DNA from: a bacterium
GTDB lineage: Bacteria > Krumholzibacteriota > Krumholzibacteria > LZORAL124-64-63
NCBI GenBank assembly: GCA_003646045.1
Contig: QNDV01000048.1
Coordinates: 1-10,845 of the forward strand
DNA: 10,845 nucleotides
Reading direction: 5' to 3'
The notes beneath the pieces were generated by a model. The model was not told the origin of the DNA, did no database searches, and was given only the letters and a program-made list of their open reading frames with translations. Position 1 is the first letter of the stretch. Every line of letters begins with the position of its first letter. Positions 1-7,652 of this stretch are shown one piece after another. Position numbers and translations under genes: made by a program.

Positions 1-261
1 CTGCTGGCTTTCCATGGCCGATACGCTCGAAACTGTGCCATCCCGTTCCTGCACATCCAACAAACCATCGGCTACTACCGGGACATACCCATCGGGGCGG
101 GTCGTGACCCACTGGGGATCCAGGGTCGTACCCTCGAAAGTATCGAACAGGGGGGCTGCGAGCCGTACCTGGCCGGCGGCGGCACTACTGTCGACTTCAG
201 CGACCATGGTCCCGGTCAGGGTTCCGGCGCTGAAGTCGGTTGTCGTCGTAGTCGCGATACA
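1..261 (-). repeat. Second copy of the surface protein's Cys/LamG-like module
   Basis: From Cys587 (base 261) the protein repeats the sequence that begins at Cys49 (base 1875), a period of 538 residues. Shared stretches include TGTM.., DSSA.AG.VRL.AP, ..W...RP.GY.PV and DVQERD. The copies are diverged (roughly half identical by eye), and similarity is visible in the DNA, for example GACCATGGT near 203 and near 1817. The copy is cut by the window edge. Confidence 0.8.
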
Positions 262-2019
262 CCACGGAGCCACCGGGCGCGTGGTGAAGGTCCAGACCTC
301 GTCGGTGGCAAGGGGATTGCCGGCCACGTCCGTGATGGCGGTGGTCAGTCGGGCATCGTAGGTGGTGTCCCAGTCCAGAGTATCAGCCGGCGTGACCAGC
401 GCGGTCATGGTACTCGCATCCCAGGTCACGGTTGCGCTGACCGCCGCGCCTCCGTCCGGCGTCACGGTGAAACTCGAGGTGGTCAGGGTGGCCGGGTCGA
501 TCGCCTCACTGAAAGTCGCCCGCACCGGTTGGCCGGCCAGGATGTCCACTGATCCGTCCAGGGGACGAGTATTGGTCACCACAGGAGGTGTCAGGTCCGG
601 CGGATCGGTGGTAAAGGTCCACACGTGATCCGCCGCCAGGGCATTACCGTCCTGGTCGGTAACCGCGGTGGTTACACGGGCCTCGTAGATGGTCGAATGA
701 TCAAGGGACGCGCCGGGCACGAGAGTGGCCACGTTGGTGAGGGAGTCCCACAGGACCGTGGCCGGCAGTACCGACCCACCCTGGGGAGTCAGGGTGAAAC
801 TGGTGGTATTCACCGTGGCCGGCTCAAGACGTTCGTCGAAGGTGGCGGTCACCGTGGTACCGACAGCGACATCGAGATCCAGATCGGCCGGGGAGGTCTC
901 CGTCACCTGCGGAGGCGTGGTGTCGAGCAGGAAATAGCAAAAGTCAACTTCGTTGACCACGGGGCTGATATCCAGATCGGCAGAGGTCAAGGTGGTCCGG
1001 TACTGGGCATAACGTCCCGGTGCACTGGCGACGAGAGTCCCGGACAGGGCTTCCCAGGCCGTCCACGAACCATCCGGTGTCGTGGTTTCGCCCGTGCGGG
1101 TCTCGAAGGCAACCGTCGTGCCCACCGGCTCATCGCCCTGCCACATCAGGTTCTGCCAGTCGGCACCGGCGCCTCCGGCATCCATCACCTGGGACTCGAA
1201 AACGCCAGGTGTCGCGGCATAGGGTGTGACCCGGATCCAATCTACGGGGAAGGCCGAATCGGAACCCAGCGACTTCAGGAATCCGACACGCTGGGGCGGG
1301 GTGATACTTATGCTCGAGCGTGAATCCACCAGGACGTCATCCACGTAGAAGTCCAGGCTGTCGGCTTGCCAAACGATCTTGAAGTCGTGCCATTCCTCCA
1401 TGGTCACGATGGTCGGCTGGTTCACCATGATCCCGGAATCATCCCGAACGCTGGTGTATATCACCGGGAACGCCGTATCGCCCGAGCCGCGCGTGCTGAA
1501 ATAGGCCCACTGGTCGGGATTGGCGGTATCGTCGAAGAAACCGATGCTGACAAAGGCACTGCCGGGCATGAATTTCGCCCGTCCCTCGAAGATCACGCCC
1601 GCGTTGAACGTCGCGATGGTCTGGATGGCGGACATTTCGTAGATCTCGTCATCACGTTCCTGGACATCCATTATCCCGTTCTGGATAACCGGCGCGTAGC
1701 CGCCCGCGGGCCGGCTGATCTGCCAGATCGGAGACAGGTCCGGTTCCAGGAAAAGATCGCTCACGGGGGCAAGCAGCCGCACGGCACCGGCAGTGGCGGA
1801 ACTGTCGGCTTCACTGACCATGGTGCCGGTGGCCAGGCCCGCGCCGAACTCGGCAGTCGATGTCTCGGTGAGGCAGTGGATGGCAAGAGCAGCCTGCTCT
1901 TCGATGGGTGGTGTCTGGGCCACGCCACCCCCGGCCAAAGCCAACAGCGACACGGCGACAAATACCGCGACTCCAGTCGGCATTATCCGTGAGTTCAGCT
2001 GAGCGTTACCAGCTCTCAA
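1..2019 (-). CDS. Exported modular surface protein with LamG-like and tandem Ig-like (Big_5) domains, partial at left edge
   Basis: The reading frame is open from about 2040 down to base 1, so only the N-terminal 673 residues are visible. I chose the TTG at 2019 because GGAGG (2028-2032) lies 8 nt upstream. It also supplies a basic n-region (MRAGNAQLNSR) before a hydrophobic core at residues 16-31, with likely cleavage after GVA34. The in-frame ATG at 1983 has no such site and would give an uncharged n-region. Domains in order: a short Cys-starting element (about 49-87); a concanavalin/LamG-like sandwich (about 88-262, with 'EEWHDFKIVWQAD' and 'LDFYVDDVLV'); a beta-rich module beginning 'FESQVMDAGG' and containing 'PDGSWTAW' (about 269-363); and two SbsA/Big_5-type Ig-like domains (about 366-470 and 475-582), each opening with TPP and closing with W-T-F-T-T. 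From residue 587 the Cys element and the start of the LamG-like module recur. The role is probably cell-surface or extracellular binding; no catalytic site is visible and the ligand is unknown. Domain calls are from pattern recognition. Confidence 0.85.
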   Translation of the reverse strand, partial: MRAGNAQLNSRIMPTGVAVFVAVSLLALAGGGVAQTPPIEEQAALAIHCLTETSTAEFGAGLATGTMVSEADSSATAGAVRLLAPVSDLFLEPDLSPIWQISRPAGGYAPVIQNGIMDVQERDDEIYEMSAIQTIATFNAGVIFEGRAKFMPGSAFVSIGFFDDTANPDQWAYFSTRGSGDTAFPVIYTSVRDDSGIMVNQPTIVTMEEWHDFKIVWQADSLDFYVDDVLVDSRSSISITPPQRVGFLKSLGSDSAFPVDWIRVTPYAATPGVFESQVMDAGGAGADWQNLMWQGDEPVGTTVAFETRTGETTTPDGSWTAWEALSGTLVASAPGRYAQYRTTLTSADLDISPVVNEVDFCYFLLDTTPPQVTETSPADLDLDVAVGTTVTATFDERLEPATVNTTSFTLTPQGGSVLPATVLWDSLTNVATLVPGASLDHSTIYEARVTTAVTDQDGNALAADHVWTFTTDPPDLTPPVVTNTRPLDGSVDILAGQPVRATFSEAIDPATLTTSSFTVTPDGGAAVSATVTWDASTMTALVTPADTLDWDTTYDARLTTAITDVAGNPLATDEVWTFTTRPVAPWCIATTTTTDFSAGTLTGTMVAEVDSSAAAGQVRLAAPLFDTFEGTTLDPQWVTTRPDGYVPVVADGLLDVQERDGTVSSVSAMESQQ

Positions 2020-2027
2020 TACCACGA

Positions 2028-2032
2028 CCTCC
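2028..2032 (-). promoter_or_regulatory. Shine-Dalgarno site selecting a TTG start
   Basis: Read on the minus strand this is GGAGG, 8 nt before the TTG at 2019. No comparable purine-rich site precedes the in-frame ATG at 1983. The in-frame GTG at 2025 sits only 2 nt from the motif, which is too close. Confidence 0.6.
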
Positions 2033-2093
2033 GTGAATGTTCCTGTTACGACGCAGTGCTTAATGATAACCACGTGTGATACCGGTTACCAGC

Positions 2094-2153
2094 GCACCAT
2101 ATCGCGTTCCAACACCGGCAGCATCAAATCTCAATGAGTGCGAAATATGGTGC
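2094..2153 (-). repeat. Inverted repeat in the 5' leader of the surface-protein gene
   Basis: Arms GCACCATAT (2094-2102) and ATATGGTGC (2145-2153) are perfect 9-bp reverse complements. The next bases, CGC (2103-2105) and GCG (2140-2142), can pair with a 2-nt AA bulge, giving about 12 bp around a loop of some 34 nt. The repeat lies between the predicted transcription start (near 2200) and the TTG start. It could therefore form an mRNA hairpin or be an operator. It has no T-tract and does not match a riboswitch class I recognise. Confidence 0.5.
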
Positions 2154-2207
2154 CCCAGTTCACCCTGACCCGTCTTTCACTCTGTGATTATTGATCCCTT
2201 ATCAGAT

Positions 2208-2237
2208 ATTATATCATAAATACACTGACAATATCTA
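2208..2237 (-). promoter_or_regulatory. Candidate extended -10 promoter (P1) for the surface-protein gene
   Basis: On the minus strand, TGATATAAT (2208-2216) is a perfect -10 hexamer with a TGn extension. A weak -35, TAGATA (2232-2237, four of six matches), lies 18 bp upstream. Transcription would start near 2200, leaving a leader of about 180 nt before the TTG start at 2019. The surroundings (about 2165-2340) are strikingly AT-rich against GC-rich flanks, as expected of a control region. Confidence 0.5.
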
Positions 2238-2300
2238 TAATTTATACGGCTGCGACGAGTTTTTTAATTATTTCATAGACAATATATCACGACAATAATG
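2227..2300. repeat. Three GACAATA repeats upstream of the surface-protein promoter
   Basis: GACAATA occurs on the plus strand at 2227, 2278 and 2291, all in one orientation. The first copy ends just before the -35 of P1 (within its spacer) and the second overlaps the -10 of the candidate P2. The first two copies are 51 bp apart, near five helical turns. They could be regulator sites, but a short A/T-rich heptamer recurring in an AT-rich tract may be chance. Confidence 0.3.
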
Positions 2301-2309
2301 ACCACACAA
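2281..2309 (-). promoter_or_regulatory. Candidate second promoter (P2), upstream of P1
   Basis: On the minus strand, TGATATATT contains a five-of-six -10 hexamer (2281-2286) with a TGn extension. TTGTGT (2304-2309) lies 17 bp upstream as a partial -35. It would fire in the same direction as P1 from 73 bp further upstream. It lies just downstream of the guaB stop. I see no strong GC-rich terminator hairpin between guaB and this point, so read-through from guaB is also possible. Confidence 0.35.
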
Positions 2310-2338
2310 GACTCAAAAACATGTAACCTCATGCTATA

Positions 2339-3829
<1,491 letters not shown>

Positions 3830-4384
3830 CTAGGGCTTCAGGATGCCGATGAACGGCAGATTCCGGTACTTCTCGTTGTAGTCCAGGCCGTAGCCCACCA
3901 CGAATTCGTCGGGTATTTCGAATCCCCTGTAGTGCAGGGACACGTCCTTCTTGCGGGCCGGTATCTTGTCCAGCAGGGTGGCCACGCGGATGCTGCGCGG
4001 GTTGCGGGTCCCCAGCATCTCCATCAGGTGGGAGATGGTCAGGCCGCTGTCGATGATGTCCTCTACCAGGATCACGTCACGATCGGTGATGTTGGCCCTG
4101 AGGTCCTTCACGATGCGAACCACACCGCTGCTCTGTCGTCCGCCACCGTAGCTGCTGACAGCCATGAAATCGATCTCGTGGTCAATGCTCATGCAGCGGG
4201 TCAGATCCGCCAGGAAGGTGTAGGCGCCCTTGAGGATGCACACGAAGATGGGTCGGGAATCCCGGTAGACCCTGCTGATCTCGTTGCCTATCTCGCACAC
4301 TCGGCGCTGAACGTCAGCGGACGGTACGAGTACACGGTCGATGTCCGGATACCGCTGGAGATATTCCTGGTCGTCGTAGGTCAC
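3830..4384 (-). CDS. hpt: Hypoxanthine phosphoribosyltransferase
   Basis: This type I phosphoribosyltransferase joins PRPP to hypoxanthine (and usually guanine) to give IMP or GMP for purine salvage. Counting from the upstream ATG at 4420, the PRPP loop is VILVEDIIDSGLT (116-128), the LKG motif is at 63-65, the mobile SSYGGG loop is at 89-94, and the C-terminal base-binding segment includes GYGLDYNEKYRNLPFIG. I place the start at the GTG at 4384 because GGGGAG (4392-4397) is 7 nt upstream. This gives 184 residues, close to the usual length. The ATG at 4420 would add 12 residues with no clear ribosome site. The gene is first in an operon with guaB, whose substrate IMP is the Hpt product. A strong promoter lies upstream at 4549-4577. 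Confidence 0.95.
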   Translation of the reverse strand: MTYDDQEYLQRYPDIDRVLVPSADVQRRVCEIGNEISRVYRDSRPIFVCILKGAYTFLADLTRCMSIDHEIDFMAVSSYGGGRQSSGVVRIVKDLRANITDRDVILVEDIIDSGLTISHLMEMLGTRNPRSIRVATLLDKIPARKKDVSLHYRGFEIPDEFVVGYGLDYNEKYRNLPFIGILKP

Positions 4385-4391
4385 GGCAGGG

Positions 4392-4397
4392 CTCCCC
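4392..4397 (-). promoter_or_regulatory. Shine-Dalgarno site selecting the hpt GTG start
   Basis: This reads GGGGAG on the minus strand, 7 nt before the GTG at 4384. The upstream in-frame ATG at 4420 is preceded only by CCGCCAACCGG, a poor match. The choice affects only the first 12 residues. Confidence 0.55.
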
Positions 4398-4548
4398 GGC
4401 TGGATAGGGAAACGCCGCATCCGGTTGGCGGAAGCGGCGCTGAAAATCGGACGCGTGACGGCACCGCAGTGGGCCCAAGCGGATGGGAACCACCGTCCGC
4501 GCCACTCGGGGCGCGCTGCGGATGCGCCTTTGGTCCTGACATGGACGC

Positions 4549-4577
4549 AATCTACACGGTTAACCGCAGACTGTCAA
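4549..4577 (-). promoter_or_regulatory. Near-consensus sigma70-type promoter for hpt-guaB
   Basis: On the minus strand, TTGACA (4572-4577, perfect -35), a 17-bp spacer and TAGATT (4549-4554, four of six -10) form an excellent promoter. Transcription would start near 4542, leaving a leader of about 160 nt to the GTG start. The spacer holds the perfect 10-bp palindrome CGGTTAACCG, well placed for a repressor; it does not resemble the E. coli PurR box. The leader can also form a short hairpin with 6-bp arms at 4498-4503 and 4510-4515 around a 6-nt loop. The rest of the gene-free stretch 4385-4769 shows nothing else definite apart from the weak plus-strand -10 at 4720. Confidence 0.75.
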
Positions 4578-4719
4578 TCCGGTCAGCCTGCCCCGGAGTC
4601 CTATTCCCGGCAGGGACTCGAGGCTGGCCACGAATCCCGTCAGTTGATCCGAGATCCCATCCATCACCTTGGTCCACAACCACTCCAATTATCCGGTACC
4701 ATGGAGAATCCACCGCCCG

Positions 4720-4725
4720 TATAGT
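4720..4725 (+). promoter_or_regulatory. Possible -10 element for the decarboxylase gene
   Basis: TATAGT matches five of six bases of a -10 hexamer and lies 45 bp before the ATG at 4770. I find no acceptable -35 16-18 bp upstream, so this is tentative; an activator-dependent or other sigma-factor promoter is possible. Confidence 0.25.
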
Positions 4726-4769
4726 CCTCTGTACAACTTCGCACCATGGCCCCACGGAGGACCGCTGCC

Positions 4770-5912
4770 ATGAATCCATTCGACCTGCCGCATGAACGTA
4801 TCGAGGAACTGGTTGCCCAACACGGCACTCCCATCTACGTGGTCAGCCGCAGCCAGGTGATCGACAACTACCAGCGCCTGGACGCTTGCCTCCCGGCAGT
4901 CACCCTCTTCTACGCCATGAAGGCCAACCCCCATCCCGGCATCCTGGAGATCCTCGCCGACATCGGCGCCGGCTTCGACGTGGCCAGTCGCGGCGAGATC
5001 ACTGCCGCCCTGGCCGCCGGGGCGAATGCACGCGAGGACCTGATCTTCGCCGACACGGTCAAGGACCCGAGGCACATCGCCCACGCCACGGAGGTTGGCC
5101 TGGATGACTTCACGTTCGACAACCGGTCGGAGTTGACACAGATCGCGCGACACGCCCCGGGGGCCAACGTCCACGTGCGGATCCGGGTCAACAACGATGG
5201 CAGCGTGGCCCATCTCAGCGAGAAGTTCGGCGCGCCCGTCCACGAAGCCGTGCAACTGTTGGCAGCGGCCCGTGAACAAGGACTGCGACCGCGCGGCGTG
5301 AGCTTCCACGTGGGCAGCCAATGCCTGGCCACGGCGCGATATCTGGAGGCTCTCGATCAGGTGAAGGGGATCTTCGAGCAGGCGTCCGCCGAGGGCATGG
5401 ACCTGGAGATGGTGGATATCGGGGGCGGCTTCCCGGTGCGGTACCTGGACGAGGAAATAGACCTGTCAGCCATGGGCCGGGTCATCAGCGCCCACTACGA
5501 GTCCCTGTTCGATGACCGCGTGCAACTGGTTGCCGAGCCAGGCCGTGCCGTGGTGGGCGACGCCGTGATCCTGGTCACGAAAGTCATCAGCGAAGCAACA
5601 CGCGACGGGCTGGACTGGCTCTACTTCGACGACGGCACCTACGGCAGTTTTCTCGAGGTGCTGCTCTATCGTGTGAAATACCCGCTGCGCACCAATACCC
5701 GGGGGGCACCCACGCCCTACGTCCTGGCCGGACCCACCTGCGACTGCATCGATGTGTTTTCCAGGGATGGGGCGGGCAAGGTCTGCACGGTGGATCTGCC
5801 ACCCATGCATCTGGACGATCTGTTGATCGCCGGCAGCATGGGCGCCTACACCTACAGTGAGTCGACGCGGTTCAACGGATTCGAGCCGGCTAAATTCGTG
5901 TATATCGATTAG
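4770..5912 (+). CDS. Fold-III PLP-dependent ornithine/lysine-type decarboxylase
   Basis: This is an Orn/DAP/Arg decarboxylase family 2 enzyme that probably decarboxylates ornithine and/or lysine to putrescine or cadaverine in the cytosol. The ATG at 4770 follows GGAGG by 9 nt and gives 380 residues, typical of the compact bacterial ODC/LODC group; an ATG at 4746 lacks such a site. The barrel carries the Schiff-base lysine Lys51 (FYAMKANP), His180 in SFHVGSQ, the phosphate-binding glycines DIGGGFP (216-222) and EPGR (256-259). The C-terminal domain has GPTCDCID (321-328), where Cys324 and Asp325 match the substrate-contacting Cys-Asp of ODC, and a GAYT...FNGF segment (358-371). The GPTCD motif argues against diaminopimelate and carboxynorspermidine decarboxylases. 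Ornithine versus lysine preference cannot be read from this. The gene stands alone on its strand and its stop overlaps that of the convergent glycosyltransferase. Confidence 0.88.
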   Translation: MNPFDLPHERIEELVAQHGTPIYVVSRSQVIDNYQRLDACLPAVTLFYAMKANPHPGILEILADIGAGFDVASRGEITAALAAGANAREDLIFADTVKDPRHIAHATEVGLDDFTFDNRSELTQIARHAPGANVHVRIRVNNDGSVAHLSEKFGAPVHEAVQLLAAAREQGLRPRGVSFHVGSQCLATARYLEALDQVKGIFEQASAEGMDLEMVDIGGGFPVRYLDEEIDLSAMGRVISAHYESLFDDRVQLVAEPGRAVVGDAVILVTKVISEATRDGLDWLYFDDGTYGSFLEVLLYRVKYPLRTNTRGAPTPYVLAGPTCDCIDVFSRDGAGKVCTVDLPPMHLDDLLIAGSMGAYTYSESTRFNGFEPAKFVYID

Positions 5913-7033
5913 CCGGCCCGATGTCGAGCGACCAGACCGTCATACAGACTCTCGAGCTGCCGGTACATGTGCTCTTCCGTAAACCTCTCCTCTACCCGCT
6001 GACGTCCCGCCCGGCCCATGGCCCGGCGTCGCTCTCCATCCGCCAGCAATCCTGCCGTGACCGCGGTCAGGGCATCGCGATCGTAGAGGTCCACCAGCTC
6101 GCCGGTTTGCCCTGATACCACCAGATCCAGCACGCCGTCGCAGCCATAGGCCACCACCGGCAACCCCATGGCCATGGCCTCGACTACCACCAGGCCGTAG
6201 GCCTCGGCATGACTGGGAAAGAGGAACAGGTCCATGGCGTCCAGCAGGGCGGGTACATCGGTCCGGAAGCCGGCCAGGATCAGACGTTCGCCCAATCCGG
6301 CATCACGTGCAGCCTGCCGGATTTCGGCCGCCTCTTCCTCCCAGCCCGGCGTGGGCGCACCCACCATCACGAAACGCGTCTCGGGATTGTCGGGGGCCAG
6401 CCGTTGCGCGACCTCGATGAAATCGAAGTGGCCCTTTTCCTTCTGCAGGCGGCCGATGATTCCCACCAGGCAGGCCGAGTCCGGCACACCCAACTCGGTC
6501 CGTATCCGGGCTCGGGCAACGGGATCACCATGGAACCGGCCCAGGTCGATACCGGCGTGAACCACCCCCACCTGATCGGGGCGCAGCGGGTGGGTAGCCA
6601 GGAGATTCGCCCGGATCACCTCGCTGATGGCAATGACGAAGTCCACACGCCGATACAGGTAGTGGTGAACCACGAGATTCTTGGGATCACCGGTACCGAT
6701 GTGCTTCTGCAATACCAGGGGCAGGCGTCCGGACAACTGCCGCACCGGCACCAGGGAGAAAAGATCGCGGGAGTTGTCGGTATGGATCAGGTCGATGGCC
6801 TCACGGCGGACCAGCCGGGCCAACTGCCAAACCTTGTCCGGGTGGAACTTGCCCCAGATATCGCAGATCACCGGATCGAATCCGGCACCACGCAGGTTCT
6901 CCTCGATGGGGCTGTCCGGTTGGCAGACGGGAAAAACAGCATGGCCCCGCTCACGCAGCTTGGCTGCGGTCAGGGCCATGCTCATTTCCATGCCGCCCCA
7001 GGCGCGGCTGGCGCAGACCTTGAGGATGCGCAC
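5909..7033 (-). CDS. Glycosyltransferase family 4 (GT-B fold)
   Basis: This retaining GT-B glycosyltransferase of 374 residues probably transfers a sugar from a nucleotide donor during surface polysaccharide, lipopolysaccharide or glycolipid synthesis; the acceptor is unknown. The N-terminal domain opens with MRILKVCASRAWGGMEMSM, with the Gly-Gly loop typical of GT4 (AWGGME, 11-16). The C-terminal Rossmann domain has GIIGRLQKEKG (191-201), where Arg195 and Lys200 match the donor-phosphate pair. It also has the EX7E motif, Glu277 and Glu285, in HAEAYGLVVVEAMAMGLPVV. No membrane segment is seen, so it is probably cytosolic or peripheral. The start is GTG, 7 nt after GGGG (7041-7044). It lies 13 bp after the YCII-like gene on the same strand, indicating an operon. 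The nearby hpt and decarboxylase genes show no obvious functional link. The C-terminus overlaps the decarboxylase stop by 4 nt. Confidence 0.9.
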   Translation of the reverse strand: MRILKVCASRAWGGMEMSMALTAAKLRERGHAVFPVCQPDSPIEENLRGAGFDPVICDIWGKFHPDKVWQLARLVRREAIDLIHTDNSRDLFSLVPVRQLSGRLPLVLQKHIGTGDPKNLVVHHYLYRRVDFVIAISEVIRANLLATHPLRPDQVGVVHAGIDLGRFHGDPVARARIRTELGVPDSACLVGIIGRLQKEKGHFDFIEVAQRLAPDNPETRFVMVGAPTPGWEEEAAEIRQAARDAGLGERLILAGFRTDVPALLDAMDLFLFPSHAEAYGLVVVEAMAMGLPVVAYGCDGVLDLVVSGQTGELVDLYDRDALTAVTAGLLADGERRRAMGRAGRQRVEERFTEEHMYRQLESLYDGLVARHRAG

Positions 7034-7046
7034 CGGTCAACCCCGG

Positions 7047-7457
7047 CTACTTCTTCAGGGGAATCGGCTCCAGCTTCAACCCCTTGGGGGCGTGCCAGGC
7101 CAGGGCCCGCATCTTGTAGAACCCCGACTGGACCAGCGGGCTGCTCTTGAGGGCCCTCCGTACAACTGTCTCGTGTCCCTCGCTGACGATCATGACGAAA
7201 TCCGCGGCGACGTCGTCCACGACCAACCCGGCCGTGATGATGGCACCCTCGCCAATGGCATTCTTGAGGCCATTGATGGCCTGCATCTTCTTCTGGGCCC
7301 CTACCTCGGTTGACTGGGACTGCCAGTTGGGACCGTGCTCGACCAGGACGATCCAGTAGAGGCCGGATTCGTATTTGGACTGGGCCACGGCCGTACCGGG
7401 CAGCAGGACCGATACCAGCAGGGCAAGCACGAGCAGGGGGGCAACAAGACGTTTCAT
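7047..7457 (-). CDS. Small exported YCII-like (dimeric alpha/beta barrel) protein
   Basis: I chose the ATG at 7457 because GAGGAG lies 7 nt upstream; an in-frame ATG at 7472 would add five residues. The 136-residue product starts MKRLVAPLLVLALLVSVLLP, a classic Sec signal peptide, with likely cleavage after AVA25. No lipobox is present, so the mature protein is probably periplasmic or secreted. The mature part follows the YCII pattern: strand YWIVLVEHGP (34-43), a helix (about 54-68), GAIITAGLVVDD (71-82), strand DFVMIVSE (86-93), helix, then SSPLVQSGFYKMRALAW (105-121) in the position of the family's usual 'DPF..aG......pW' ending. The His near the helix and the Asp of DPF, thought to be functional in YciI-type proteins, appear replaced (AQKK and SSP). 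A structural or binding role is therefore as likely as an enzymatic one. The fold call is by pattern only; the gene precedes the GT4 gene in an operon. Confidence 0.65.
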   Translation of the reverse strand: MKRLVAPLLVLALLVSVLLPGTAVAQSKYESGLYWIVLVEHGPNWQSQSTEVGAQKKMQAINGLKNAIGEGAIITAGLVVDDVAADFVMIVSEGHETVVRRALKSSPLVQSGFYKMRALAWHAPKGLKLEPIPLKK

Positions 7458-7501
7458 GGACGGACTCCTCATCGAATTGTGGGTGCGCGGTCAACGGCGT
7501 C

Positions 7502-7530
7502 AGTGTAGCCTTTTGATACCGGCGCCGCAA
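7502..7530 (-). promoter_or_regulatory. Possible promoter for the YCII-like/GT4 operon
   Basis: On the minus strand, TTGCGG (7525-7530) and TACACT (7502-7507) are separated by 17 bp and lie 45 bp before the ATG at 7457. Matches are three and four of six, so this is weak but correctly placed in the divergent gap. No good plus-strand promoter for the propeller gene was found in the same gap (7458-7652). Confidence 0.3.
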
Positions 7531-7652
7531 TCGGCGGTTGCCCCTCGTGAAGTACAGTCGACAATGGGAACTCCGCGCCGCGGGAGATGTTGGACACCAG
7601 CCGAGCAGTGTAGTTCCCCCGACAGCCACACCGACCCACCTGGAGCATATCC

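Noticed and set aside
625..1992. Plus-strand open frames of 232 and 208 codons in the left region
   Set aside because: The minus strand holds a continuous frame through the whole region with Ig-like and LamG-like domains; the plus frames are its antisense, rich in Gly and Arg.
2309..2330. Possible guaB terminator (CATG...CATG followed by T's on the minus strand)
   Set aside because: The stem is only 4 bp and AT-flanked, too weak to support an intrinsic terminator.
2020..2338. CRISPR, attachment site, replication origin or integrated element in the AT-rich gap
   Set aside because: There is no regular spacer-repeat pattern, no DnaA-box cluster, and no integrase, tRNA or transposase nearby; the AT-richness is better explained as a promoter region.
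6209..7150. Plus-strand open frame of 313 codons opposite the glycosyltransferase
   Set aside because: It is antisense to a GT4 protein with the EX7E motif, and its product has no coherent domain.
7564..7620. Plus-strand promoter for the propeller gene (TTGGAC or TGGACA with TAGTTC)
   Set aside because: The spacing is 14-15 bp and the -10 match is poor; not supportable.
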